From the NCBI GenBank assembly GCA_033875255.1, contig JAWZSN010000004.1:62001-126000 (forward strand): DNA of 64,000 nt, given 5' to 3'. Source of the stretch: Marinimicrococcus sp033875255 (GTDB lineage: Bacteria > Pseudomonadota > Alphaproteobacteria > Geminicoccales > Geminicoccaceae). Position 1 is the stretch's first letter, and the number at the start of each line of letters is the position of its first letter. The position numbers and the translations under genes were made by a program. A model generated the notes under the pieces. It saw only the letters and a list, made by a program, of their open reading frames with translations. It did no database searches and was not told where the DNA came from. Below, in pieces: positions 43,438 through 51,785 of this stretch.

Positions 43438-44472
43438 GTGCGCTGGACGAGATCGATGACGCTCCTGGGCGTTCATGCCGAGGGCGAGATCGGCAAGGTG
43501 CTGACCGGCGGCGTGCTGCCGGGCGAAGTGCCGGGCGGGACCATGCTCGCAAAGCTGCGCCACCTCAACGAGGTCGACGACAGCCTGCGCCGCTTTTGCG
43601 TGCTGGCGCCACGCGGCACGCCCGAGGCGTCGGTCAACCTGCTGCTGCCGCCCTGCGAGGCGGAGGCCCATGCCGGCTTCATCGTCATGCAGCCCGACCA
43701 GTGCCACGCCATGTCGGGCTCGAACGCCATCTGCGTCGCCACGGCCCTGCTCGAGACCGGCATGGTGCCGATGACGGAGCCCGAGACCGAGCTGGTGCTC
43801 GATACCGCGGCGGGCCTGGTGCGGGCCCGCGCCACCTGCCGCGACGGGCGCTGCGAGAAGGTCTCGCTGGCCATGCCGGCAAGCTTCGCCGAGGCGCTCG
43901 ACGTGGCGGTCGACGTGCCGGGACTGGGGCAGGTGCGGCTCGACATCGCCTTTGGCGGTGTGTTCTATGCTCTTGTCGACCCCGCCCCGCTGGGCCTGTC
44001 GATCGGGCCGGCCAGCGCGCGCCGGCTGGTCGAGGCCGGCATGACGATCCTCGCCGCGGCGCGCGCGCAGATCGTGCCCGAGCATCCAGAGCGGCCGGGC
44101 CTGCGCGGCCTTGCCTATCTCATGTGGTGCGGGCTGGACGGGGAGGGGTCGCGCAACGCCACGGTCATGCCGCCCGGCCGGCTCGACCGCTCGCCCTGCG
44201 GCACCGGCAGCTCGGCGCGGCTCGCCGTCCTGCACGCCCGCGGCCAGGCAGCGGCCGACACCCGGCAGGTCTTTCGCTCCGCCATCGGCACCCGCTTCGA
44301 GGCTTTGATCGAGGGGGTGACGCGTGTCGCCGGTCGCCCCGCCATCCTGCCGCGCATCGCCGGGCGCGGCTTCATGTTCTCGCGCGAGGAGATCGGCCTC
44401 GACCCGGCCGACCCGTTCCCGCTCGGCCATGCCCTCTCCGATAGCTGGGGGCCGGGCGCGGCGGAGCTCTGA
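43438..44472 (+). CDS. Proline racemase family protein (hydroxyproline epimerase/dehydratase-like)
   Basis: A 344-residue cytosolic enzyme. HAEGEIGKVLTGG near residue 13, the first active-site block MSGSNAICVATALLE and the second DRSPCGTGSSAR define the family. Proline racemase and the usual 4-hydroxyproline epimerase have Cys in both blocks (MCGH and SPCGTG). Here the first Cys is Ser, leaving one catalytic Cys, as in relatives acting as 3-hydroxyproline dehydratases or atypical epimerases. GTG is used because it restores the family N-terminus. The DHA2 exporter follows 85 bp later. Confidence 0.88.
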   Translation: MRWTRSMTLLGVHAEGEIGKVLTGGVLPGEVPGGTMLAKLRHLNEVDDSLRRFCVLAPRGTPEASVNLLLPPCEAEAHAGFIVMQPDQCHAMSGSNAICVATALLETGMVPMTEPETELVLDTAAGLVRARATCRDGRCEKVSLAMPASFAEALDVAVDVPGLGQVRLDIAFGGVFYALVDPAPLGLSIGPASARRLVEAGMTILAAARAQIVPEHPERPGLRGLAYLMWCGLDGEGSRNATVMPPGRLDRSPCGTGSSARLAVLHARGQAAADTRQVFRSAIGTRFEALIEGVTRVAGRPAILPRIAGRGFMFSREEIGLDPADPFPLGHALSDSWGPGAAEL

Positions 44473-44557
44473 GCAGGCCCGCCATGCGGCGGGGCCGGTG
44501 GCCCGCGCCTGCGCCGGCCGGTAGACAGGGGGCGGACAGGCCGCGGCAGGGCAGGCG

Positions 44558-46033
44558 ATGCGATCATCCCCGAGCAGCACCAGCGAACCGCTCGACCACG
44601 CGGCGGTGCGCTCGATCATCCTGGGCATCCTGCTCGCGATCTTCCTGTCGGCCCTCGACCAGACCATCGTCGCCACCGCCCTGCCGACCATCGGCAGGCA
44701 GCTCGGCGGGGTGGAGCATCTGAGCTGGGTGGTCAGCGCCTATCTGCTCGCCGCCACTGCCGCCACGCCCCTCTACGGCAAGCTCAGCGACATCCACGGC
44801 CGTCGCGTCACGCTCCTCTCGGCGATCCTCATCTTCATGGCGGGCTCGCTCGCCTGCGCGCTCGCACCCACCATGCCGCTGCTGATCCTCGCCCGCGCGC
44901 TGCAGGGGCTGGGCGGTGGCGGGCTGATCTCGCTCGCCCAGACGATCATCGCCGACGTGGTCTCGCCCCGAGAGCGCGGCCGCTACCAGGGCTACATTGC
45001 CACCGTCTTCGTCACCTCGAGCATCGCCGGGCCGGTGCTGGGCGGCCTGTTCGCGCGCCATCTGCACTGGTCGCTGATCTTCTGGATCAACCTGCCGCTG
45101 GGCCTGCTGGCCCTCTCGATGACCGCCTCCGCGCTCAGGCGCCTGCCGCGCCACGAGCGGCCGCACCGGCTCGACCTGCCGGGTGCCGCCCTCATGGTGG
45201 CGGCGGCGGTGAGCTTTCTCCTTGCGCTCGGCTGGGGCGGCGTGCGCTATCCATGGCTGTCGGCGGAGATTCTCGGGCTGGTCGGCGCCTCGGCGGTATT
45301 CTGGGCGCTCTTCGCCCAGCGCATCGCCACCGCACCGGAGCCCTTCCTGCCGCTGGTCGTGCTGCGCGACCGGGTGGTCGCGACCGGCACCGCCGCGGCG
45401 AGCTTCGCCATGGGCACGCTGATCGGCCTTTCCATCCACGTGCCGGTCTATCTCGAGCTGGTACGCGGCCTCGAGCCCGACGAGGCCGGCATGGCGCTGA
45501 TTCCGCTGATGGGCGGGACCGTCGTCGGGGCCACCACCTCCGGCCGGGTCATGTCCAGGGTGCGGGCCTACAAGCGGCTGCCGCAGGCCGGCCTGCTCAC
45601 GGCCTGCGCTGCCCTCGTGCTCCTTGCCATCAGCCCCGGCGGCCTGCCGTTCGCCGTCGACGAGACGCTTTTCGGGCTGGTCGGCGCCGGCCTCGGCACG
45701 GTCCTGCCGGTGGCCACGGTGGCGATCCAGAACGCGGTGGCGCCCCACCAGATGGGTACCGCCACCGCCTCGATGAACTTCTTTCGCCAGCTGGGTGCGG
45801 CGATGCTGGTGGCCCTCTTCGGCGCCATCCTGACCGGCGGCGGCGGTCTTGGCGGCGAGGGTCACGGGGTGGATGCGGCAGCGTTCGTCGCCGGTCCCGA
45901 CGCCGTGGCCGCCCATGGCTGGGTCTTCGCCACCGCCGCCCTGGCGCTCGCCGTCTCTTTCCTCTGGTTCCTCGCGATGCCCGACCGGCCGCTACGCAGC
46001 ACCGTCGACAAGACCGCGCCCGACGGCGCGTGA
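44558..46033 (+). CDS. MFS transporter, DHA2 (EmrB/QacA) family
   Basis: A 491-residue drug:H+ antiporter with about 14 spans. FLSALDQTIVATALPTIGRQLGG is the DHA2 motif D1, YGKLSDIHGRRVTLL is motif A, and GSIAGPVLGG-type motif C appears as TSSIAGPVLGGLFARH. VAPHQMGTATASMNFFRQLGAA is conserved near the end. It ends nine bases before the convergent VOC gene. Export of a toxic organic compound is likely, but the substrate is unknown and no TetR regulator is adjacent. Confidence 0.93.
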   Translation: MRSSPSSTSEPLDHAAVRSIILGILLAIFLSALDQTIVATALPTIGRQLGGVEHLSWVVSAYLLAATAATPLYGKLSDIHGRRVTLLSAILIFMAGSLACALAPTMPLLILARALQGLGGGGLISLAQTIIADVVSPRERGRYQGYIATVFVTSSIAGPVLGGLFARHLHWSLIFWINLPLGLLALSMTASALRRLPRHERPHRLDLPGAALMVAAAVSFLLALGWGGVRYPWLSAEILGLVGASAVFWALFAQRIATAPEPFLPLVVLRDRVVATGTAAASFAMGTLIGLSIHVPVYLELVRGLEPDEAGMALIPLMGGTVVGATTSGRVMSRVRAYKRLPQAGLLTACAALVLLAISPGGLPFAVDETLFGLVGAGLGTVLPVATVAIQNAVAPHQMGTATASMNFFRQLGAAMLVALFGAILTGGGGLGGEGHGVDAAAFVAGPDAVAAHGWVFATAALALAVSFLWFLAMPDRPLRSTVDKTAPDGA

Positions 46034-46042
46034 GCTGTTGCC

Positions 46043-46492
46043 TCAGCCCGGCCGCTGGATGAACTCGAGGATGATGTTCTCGCTCTCCCAGTAGAGATAG
46101 GCGATCTTGCGGCCCTTGTTGGGGCCGTTATCGATCGCCACCACCTCGCCCATCAGCTGCCATCCCCAAGGCTCGCAGGCGGCGACTGCCGCCGCCATGT
46201 CGAGGATGTCGAGGGCGATGTGCATGGCGCCGGCGTCGCTCGTCCGGTACTGCGCCCGTCCTTCGGGCTCGGCGAACGCCAAAAGCTCCAGCGTGTGGCC
46301 GTGCCCCTTGAGATAGGCGATCTCCACCCGGGCATAGCCGAGCCCGCTGATTGCCCCGACCACCTCGGGGTCGCGCGGCGCGATCGACACGAGCTCGAAG
46401 CCCAGCACCTCGGTGAAGAACGCCACCGAGCGCTGCAGATCGCTTACCGAGATGCCCGTATGATTGAAGCCCGCCACATCGATGCCGGCCAT
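46043..46492 (-). CDS. VOC/glyoxalase family protein
   Basis: A 149-residue vicinal oxygen chelate protein with two beta-alpha-beta3 repeats. FNHTGISVSDLQRSVAFFTEVLGFELV opens the first (metal His), GHTLELLAF follows, AMHIALDILDMAAAVAACEPWG opens the second (His), and IAYLYWESENIILEFIQRP closes it (Glu). It could be a lyase, isomerase or dioxygenase; the family call is firm, the reaction is not. The ATG at 46492 (MAGIDVAGFNHTG) is preferred over one ten codons earlier. Confidence 0.9.
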   Translation of the reverse strand: MAGIDVAGFNHTGISVSDLQRSVAFFTEVLGFELVSIAPRDPEVVGAISGLGYARVEIAYLKGHGHTLELLAFAEPEGRAQYRTSDAGAMHIALDILDMAAAVAACEPWGWQLMGEVVAIDNGPNKGRKIAYLYWESENIILEFIQRPG

Positions 46493-47026
46493 GCCCGCCT
46501 CCCTTGTCGTTGTGGCCGCCACTCTAGATCGATTCCCGACATGCCGGAATTACCCGCTGCAGGCCACCGCGCCGCGCGAGGCGGCGCGGGCGTGGGCAGC
46601 TTCTCCGGCATTGCCGAGGAGGGCATGGTAGGCACGGGAGCCGATGAAGCAGCCCACAGTGCGCTTCCCGGCGTGCCGTCCACTGCGGCAGACTCCCGGA
46701 CCGCGTGCCCGTGTCGGGAAGCATGGTTTCATCGAGGGGCGTCCGGAGCGCCGTCTGGAACGGCTGCGCGCAGGGTCGGGCAGGGATGTGGGCGGTCGCG
46801 CTCACGCTGCCGGCTCGGGAGATGGAGCGGGACCGCATCGTCGAGAGCAAGCTCGCGGGCGCCGGCATGTCGCCGGCGAGGAAGAGCCCAGCCTGCTATC
46901 CCTGGCGCGGGGCGGGGCCGGGCGCCCGTGTCCGTCATCCTGCCCTAGCCCTCCGGCGCGCGGACGCGTAAACCGGGCAGCACGGATCTTGCAGACACGA
47001 ATCTTGAAAATGGGTGGACAGGAGCG
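46493..47026. other. 534-bp gap upstream of ssb
   Basis: No coding frame here has recognisable content. It holds a perfect 9-bp hairpin (CCGCGCCGC 46567-46575 with 46581-46589, loop of five) and, close to ssb, a direct repeat CACGGATCTTG/CACGAATCTTG (46980-47006). No GTTC-N7-GTTC SOS box was seen in front of ssb. Confidence 0.4.
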
Positions 47027-47575
47027 ATGGCCGGAAGCGTCAACAAGGTGATCCTGGTGGGCAATCTGGGGCGCGACCCGGAGGTGCGTTTCACCCAGAA
47101 CAACCAGAAGATCGTCCATCTGTCGGTCGCGACCTCCGACCGCTGGCGCGACCGCCAGTCGGGCGAGAACCGCGAGCGCACCGAGTGGCACCGGGTGGTT
47201 ATCTTCAACGAGAACCTGGCCGACGTGGCCGAGCGGTTCTTGAGCAAGGGCCGCACCGTCTATCTCGAGGGCAGCCTGCAGACCCGCAAGTGGACCGACC
47301 AGCAGGGGGCGGAGAAGTACACCACCGAGATCGTCCTGCAGCGCTTCCGCGGCGAGCTGGTGTTGCTCGGCGGCGGGCGTGGCGAGGGTGGCGGTGACGA
47401 TTACGCCGGTGGTGGCGACGACTATGGCGCTCCCGCGCCGCGCGGTGCCGGCGGCGGTCCTCGCGGCGGCGGCATGGGCGGCGGCGGCGGCGGCCGCGGC
47501 CCCTCCGGCCCCGCCGGCGGCGGCGCCCGGCCCGGCCCCCTCAACGACGAGCTGGACGACGACATCCCGTTCTGA
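47027..47575 (+). CDS. ssb: Single-stranded DNA-binding protein
   Basis: A 182-residue SSB. The OB-fold covers residues 1-110: MAGSVNKVILVGNLGRDPEVRFTQNNQKI..., ERTEWHRVVIFNENLADVAERFLSKG and TVYLEGSLQTRKW. A Gly-rich linker leads to the acidic C-terminal tip DDDIPF, which recruits repair and replication partners. It protects single-stranded DNA during replication and recombination. GGACAGGAGCG precedes the ATG. The usual neighbour uvrA is not here. Confidence 0.97.
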   Translation: MAGSVNKVILVGNLGRDPEVRFTQNNQKIVHLSVATSDRWRDRQSGENRERTEWHRVVIFNENLADVAERFLSKGRTVYLEGSLQTRKWTDQQGAEKYTTEIVLQRFRGELVLLGGGRGEGGGDDYAGGGDDYGAPAPRGAGGGPRGGGMGGGGGGRGPSGPAGGGARPGPLNDELDDDIPF

Positions 47576-47589
47576 GCAGGCGGTATCAG

Positions 47590-47618
47590 GCAAGGGGCTC
47601 GTAGGGCGGGCCCCTTGC
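47590..47618 (+). terminator. Terminator hairpin of ssb
   Basis: GCAAGGGGC at 47590-47598 pairs perfectly with GCCCCTTGC at 47610-47618, with TCGTT after it, 14 bp beyond the ssb stop. Confidence 0.75.
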
Positions 47619-47638
47619 TCGTTCAGGTTCCGCGCCCC

Positions 47639-47733
47639 CGGCAAGCTCGCCTGAAGAGCTGAGGAGCGGCTGAACACCCACCGCCGCCAGCCGACATAAA
47701 GCGGGGATCAAGAGCGGCGCGCAGCGCCCAGCC
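47639..47733. repeat. Degenerate right half of the dispersed repeat
   Basis: GAAGAGCTGAGGAGCGGCTGAACAC... and the end GGCGCGCAGCGCCCA (about 47714-47728) resemble the right half of the 14.3-14.5 kb copy. The left end is lost. It is again in a gap between convergent genes (ssb and the 132-residue protein). Confidence 0.55.
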
Positions 47734-47761
47734 CCGCTGTTCGTGCTGATCGGAAAGCGCC

Positions 47762-48160
47762 CTAGCGCGGGGCGGGGACGTAAGCGACCGTCTCGCCGCA
47801 ATAGTGGGCGAGCAGCTCCTCACGCTGCACGAGGCTGGCTGTGGGCACCGCGGCGACAATCGCCGGCAAGGCGTTCTTGAGCAGGGCGAGCGACAGCGCC
47901 ACCTCGTGGCGGTGCTCGTCGCACTCGCAGTCACTCGCGGTCTCCACCAGCGAGAAGGCTACAGCCAGCATGCCGAGCGCAGACGGAAGATCGGCAGCCG
48001 CCATCGTCGCCAGCGCTCGCTCCAGGCGACTCAGTACCTCGTGGCTCGCCTTGGCACCTCTCTTCGCGGAGCCGCGCAGGCAGTCCTGAAGCGCGTCCAG
48101 CACGGCTTCGGCATCGCCGTCCTGCTGCTCGACCGGAAGAGGAGAACTCCGCCCGCTCAT
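47762..48160 (-). CDS. Hypothetical protein
   Basis: A 132-residue predicted cytosolic protein, mostly helical: AVLDALQDCLRGSAKRGAKASHEVLSRLERALATMAAADLPSALGMLAVAFSLVETASDCECDEHRHEVALSLALLKNALPAIV. It has no signal peptide or membrane span and I recognise no family. The CECDEH cluster might bind metal. Its start faces the ku gene, with a 176-bp shared upstream region. Codon use and composition look like its neighbours, so it is probably real. Confidence 0.6.
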   Translation of the reverse strand: MSGRSSPLPVEQQDGDAEAVLDALQDCLRGSAKRGAKASHEVLSRLERALATMAAADLPSALGMLAVAFSLVETASDCECDEHRHEVALSLALLKNALPAIVAAVPTASLVQREELLAHYCGETVAYVPAPR

Positions 48161-48265
48161 GTCGTTTCTTGTCCGTTCTCTCGTGCACCAATGCGTCTGG
48201 CATTATCGCGCCCAACGGTAGTCAAGTCGTTCAACTAGGACAACTCCCAATAGTCTATAACGAGG

Positions 48266-48291
48266 GGAACCCCCGCCGCCTCGATGCGGTT
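48266..48291 (+). promoter_or_regulatory. EcfG-type promoter upstream of ku-ligD
   Basis: GGAAC at 48266-48270, 17 bases, then GGTT at 48288-48291, one base off the GGAAC-N16/17-CGTT general-stress consensus and spaced exactly like the site before the YqaE-like gene. It is 46 bp before the ku start. Stress-sigma control of end joining is known in Sinorhizobium. Confidence 0.4.
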
Positions 48292-48336
48292 GAGCACAAG
48301 CAGGTGCGCGCCTGCTGTTGTTGGGAGTTCCGTGCC

Positions 48337-49203
48337 ATGGCGCCCAGACCCTACTGGTCCGGACATGTCCGCCTTTCGCTGGTGACCTTCGCGGTCCGTC
48401 TCTATCCGGCGATCGAGACGCGCGGCGAGATCAGCTTCAGGCAGATCCACAAGCCCAGCGGCGAGCGCATCCGCTACCAGAAGGTGGTGCCGGACCTGGG
48501 GCCGGTGGATCGCGACGAGATCGTCAAGGGCTTCGAGTACGAGAAGGGCGAATATGTCCTGCTCGAGGATGAGGAGCTGGCAGAGCTCAAGCTGGAATCC
48601 TCGAAGACCATCGAGCTGGTGCAGTTCGTCGAGAGCGGCGAGATCGACGCGATCTATTTCGACCGGCCCTATTTCCTGACCCCCGACGGCAAGCTCGGCG
48701 AGGAGGCCTACCGGATCGTGCGGGACGCGCTCAAGGCGGCCCGGAAGGTGGCACTGGGGCAGGTCGTGCTGTCCGGGCGGGAGCGCATCGCCGCCATTCG
48801 CCCCTGCGGCCGGGGCCTGGTGCTGGAGACTCTGCGCTATGCCGAGGAGATCCGCGAGGCGGACGCCTATTTCGAGGGCGTGGGAACAGGCAAGGGCGAG
48901 AAGGAACAGCTCGAGCTGGCGCAGAGCCTGATCGAGAAGAAGAGCGGCCCCTTCGAGCCGGAGCAGTTCCACGACCGCTACAAGGAGGCGGTGCAGGAGC
49001 TGGTCCGCGAGAAGCTCGCAGGCAGGAAGGCCGGCGGCAGGGGGCGCAAGGGCCGAGCCGCCGCCGAGATCGTCGATCTCACCGAGGCTCTCAAGCGCAG
49101 CGTAGCCGGTAAGGGCGGCGACCCGGGCGGCTCGTCGGGCAAACGTGGAGGCGGCAAGGGAAGCGCCTCGTCCAAGCGCAAGTCCGGCAGCCGCGCCGCC
49201 TGA
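48337..49203 (+). CDS. ku: Ku protein, non-homologous end joining
   Basis: A 288-residue bacterial Ku that encircles DNA ends and recruits LigD. The core is MAPRPYWSGHVRLSLVTFAVRLYPA, then SFRQIHKPSGERIRYQKVVP, KGFEYEKGEYVLLEDEEL, and YFDRPYFLTPDGK. The C-terminus is an extended Lys/Gly/Ser-rich tail of about 45 residues, as in Ku proteins that bind free DNA. ATG at 48337 is the family start; an upstream extension is not conserved. ligD follows after 26 bp in the same direction. Confidence 0.95.
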   Translation: MAPRPYWSGHVRLSLVTFAVRLYPAIETRGEISFRQIHKPSGERIRYQKVVPDLGPVDRDEIVKGFEYEKGEYVLLEDEELAELKLESSKTIELVQFVESGEIDAIYFDRPYFLTPDGKLGEEAYRIVRDALKAARKVALGQVVLSGRERIAAIRPCGRGLVLETLRYAEEIREADAYFEGVGTGKGEKEQLELAQSLIEKKSGPFEPEQFHDRYKEAVQELVREKLAGRKAGGRGRKGRAAAEIVDLTEALKRSVAGKGGDPGGSSGKRGGGKGSASSKRKSGSRAA

Positions 49204-49229
49204 GTGCCTGGTACGCCCGGGAGGCGGGT

Positions 49230-51761
49230 ATGAACGGCAGAGCCGCTGGCAGGGCGGATCGTTTGACAGAGTATCGCCGCAAGCGCGACTTTCGTAGCAC
49301 CGCCGAGCCGGAGGGCACCGCCACGGGGGCTGGCGGAGCGGCATTGCGCTTCGTCGTCCAAAAGCACGCGGCGCGTCGCCTGCACTACGATTTCCGTCTC
49401 GAGCTCGACGGGGTCCTCAAGAGCTGGGCCGTCACCAGAGGGCCGAGCCCCGATCCCGCCGATAAGCGCCTCGCCGTTCATGTCGAGGACCACCCGCTGG
49501 ACTATGGCAAGTTCGAGGGCGTGATCCCGGCCGGACAGTATGGCGGCGGCACCGTCATGCTGTGGGATCGCGGGACATGGGAGCCGGAGGGCGATCCCCG
49601 CAAGGGCTACGATGAGGGCAAGCTCAAATTCCGTCTCAAGGGCAGGCGGCTCAAGGGCGGCTGGACGCTGGTGCGGATGGGCGGCCGGGCCAAGGCGGAA
49701 AAGCGCGACAACTGGCTCCTGATCAAGGAGAAGGACCGTGCAGCGAGGCCAGGCGAGGGTGATGCCGCCTACCAGTCCTTCGAGCGCAGCGTCGCCTCGC
49801 GGCGCACCATGGACGGCATCGCCAAAGCGGGCGACCGCGTCTGGAAGGGCGCGGACCGGGATCGCGAGACCAGGCCGGCAGCCATGCCGCCGAGGAAACC
49901 GGGGCGGCGCAGGAGCGACGAGCTGTCGGACTTCGTGGCACCCCAGCTCGCCACGCTGGTCGAGGCGGCCCCGCGCGGCGAGGCCTGGCTGCACGAGATC
50001 AAGCTGGACGGCTATCGCCTGCTCTGCCGGATCGAGGAAGGCAAGGTTCGTCTGCTGAGCCGCAACGGGCAGGACTGGACGCGGCGCTTTCCCGCCATCG
50101 CCGAGGCCGCGCGCAGGCTCGAGACGCACGCCGCCATGCTGGACGGGGAGGCGGTGGCGCTGCTCGAGGACGGAAGGCCCAGCTTCGGCGCGCTGCAGCG
50201 CAGCCTCGAGGAGGAGCGCGGCGGGGAGATCGTCTTCTTCGCCTTCGACCTTCTTCACCTCGACGGGGAGGATCTGCGGCGAGAGCCGCTGGAGAATCGC
50301 AAGCAGCGCCTCGAGGCGCTGCTTGGCGGAAGCCGTGGACCGATCCGCTATCTCGACCATCAGGCAGGCTCGGGGGCGCCGTTCCTTGCCGCGGCCTGCG
50401 AGATGGCCCTCGAAGGGGTGGTCTCCAAACGGCGCGACCGGCCCTACACCTCTGGCCGCAACCGCAACTGGCAAAAGTCGAAATGCGTCGAGCGGCAGGA
50501 GTTCGCGATTGTCGGCTTCACCCACCCCAAAGGCGGCGGCAAGGGCGTGGGCGCGCTGGCCCTGGCCCTGCGGGGCAAGGGCGGCTTTCGCTATGTGGGC
50601 CGCGTCGGTACCGGCTTCGATGCGGCGGCGGCCGCGGCGCTGCGCGATCGGCTGGAGGCGATCGTCGTGCGCGATCGCCCCGTCGAGGACGTGCCGGCGT
50701 TACAGCGGCGCGGTGTCCACTGGGTCGAGCCGCGCCTCGTAGCAGAGGTCGAGTACCGCGCCTGGACCGACCAGGGCAGGCTCCGCCATGCTTCCTATGT
50801 GGGTTTGCGCGAGGACAAGGATGCTGGCCAGGTCACCGGCGAGACGGCGCAGCCGGCCGAGCCGGCTTCACGTAGCGGAGGCAGCGGAAAGAACGTGCGG
50901 ATCGCGGGTGTCCGGCTGAGCAACCCTGCCAAGGTGCTGTGGCCGCGCCAAGGCGTCACCAAGCTGGCTTTGGCGGAGTACTGGCAGCGGGTCGAGCCGG
51001 CGATCCTCGCGCATGCGGCGCGGCGCCCGCTGACGCTTGTGCGCTGTCCCGAAGGACGCAAGCGCAGCTGCTTCTACCAAAAGCACGCCACTGACGGTCT
51101 GCCCGAGGCGTTGCGCCGGGTGGCGATCGCGGAGAAGGCCGGCAAAGCCGACTATCTCTATGCGACCAACCTCGCCGGCTTCGTGGCCCTGGCCCAGATG
51201 GGTGTGCTGGAGGTGCATCTGTGGGGGGCCAAGGTGGACCGGCCGGAGCGCCCTGACCGGGTGATACTCGATCTCGATCCCGACGAGGGGCTGGGCTGGG
51301 AGCGAGTTGTCACGGCGGCCCTCTCGGTGCGCGATCGGCTCGAGGCGCTGGGTCTCGAGAGTTTCGTCAAGACCACCGGCGGCAAGGGCCTGCACGTCAC
51401 CGTGCCCATCCTGCGGCGCTACGGCTGGGACGCGGTCAGGGATTTCGCCAAGGGCATCGCCACGCAGCTCGCCAAGGAGGAGCCGGAGCGCTACACCGCG
51501 ACGATGGCCAAGAGTGCCCGTCGCGGGCGGATCTTCATCGACTGGCTTCGCAATGCCCGCGGCAGCACGGCCGTCGCTCCCTACAGCCCGCGTGCCCGCG
51601 AGGGGGCTACGGTCGCCACGCCGGTGAGCTGGGGCGAGCTGGAGATGGGTGTCGAGCCGGCCGGATTCACCGTCGAGACGGTGCCCGGGCGGCTCGCGCA
51701 GACCGGCGATCCCTGGAGCGGGATCGGCCGGGTCAGGCAGGGCCTGCCGCGCCGGCGATGA
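49230..51761 (+). CDS. ligD: Multifunctional DNA ligase D
   Basis: An 843-residue end-joining enzyme with domain order phosphoesterase, ligase, polymerase. The phosphoesterase (about 35-165) has VVQKHAARRLHYDFRLELDGVLKSWAV. The ligase (about 225-530) has the nucleotidyl Lys in EIKLDGYRLLCRI (Lys258) and MLDGEAVAL. The polymerase/primase (about 555-830) has VILDLDPDEGLGW (metal Asp pair) and VKTTGGKGLHV. Repair of double-strand breaks with Ku is the role. The stop lies inside a 13-bp hairpin. Confidence 0.97.
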   Translation: MNGRAAGRADRLTEYRRKRDFRSTAEPEGTATGAGGAALRFVVQKHAARRLHYDFRLELDGVLKSWAVTRGPSPDPADKRLAVHVEDHPLDYGKFEGVIPAGQYGGGTVMLWDRGTWEPEGDPRKGYDEGKLKFRLKGRRLKGGWTLVRMGGRAKAEKRDNWLLIKEKDRAARPGEGDAAYQSFERSVASRRTMDGIAKAGDRVWKGADRDRETRPAAMPPRKPGRRRSDELSDFVAPQLATLVEAAPRGEAWLHEIKLDGYRLLCRIEEGKVRLLSRNGQDWTRRFPAIAEAARRLETHAAMLDGEAVALLEDGRPSFGALQRSLEEERGGEIVFFAFDLLHLDGEDLRREPLENRKQRLEALLGGSRGPIRYLDHQAGSGAPFLAAACEMALEGVVSKRRDRPYTSGRNRNWQKSKCVERQEFAIVGFTHPKGGGKGVGALALALRGKGGFRYVGRVGTGFDAAAAAALRDRLEAIVVRDRPVEDVPALQRRGVHWVEPRLVAEVEYRAWTDQGRLRHASYVGLREDKDAGQVTGETAQPAEPASRSGGSGKNVRIAGVRLSNPAKVLWPRQGVTKLALAEYWQRVEPAILAHAARRPLTLVRCPEGRKRSCFYQKHATDGLPEALRRVAIAEKAGKADYLYATNLAGFVALAQMGVLEVHLWGAKVDRPERPDRVILDLDPDEGLGWERVVTAALSVRDRLEALGLESFVKTTGGKGLHVTVPILRRYGWDAVRDFAKGIATQLAKEEPERYTATMAKSARRGRIFIDWLRNARGSTAVAPYSPRAREGATVATPVSWGELEMGVEPAGFTVETVPGRLAQTGDPWSGIGRVRQGLPRRR

Positions 51762-51777
51762 GCTCCGGCGCGGCAGG
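51743..51777. terminator. Bidirectional hairpin at the end of ligD
   Basis: CCTGCCGCGCCGG (51743-51755) and CCGGCGCGGCAGG (51765-51777) form a perfect 13-bp stem around the ligD stop codon, nine bases before the convergent RraA-like gene ends. Confidence 0.75.
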
Positions 51778-51785
51778 CTGTCCGC

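Noticed and set aside
46560..47020. Small gene upstream of ssb
   Set aside because: Frames of 60-115 codons exist on both strands, but none has a ribosome binding site, family similarity or convincing composition.
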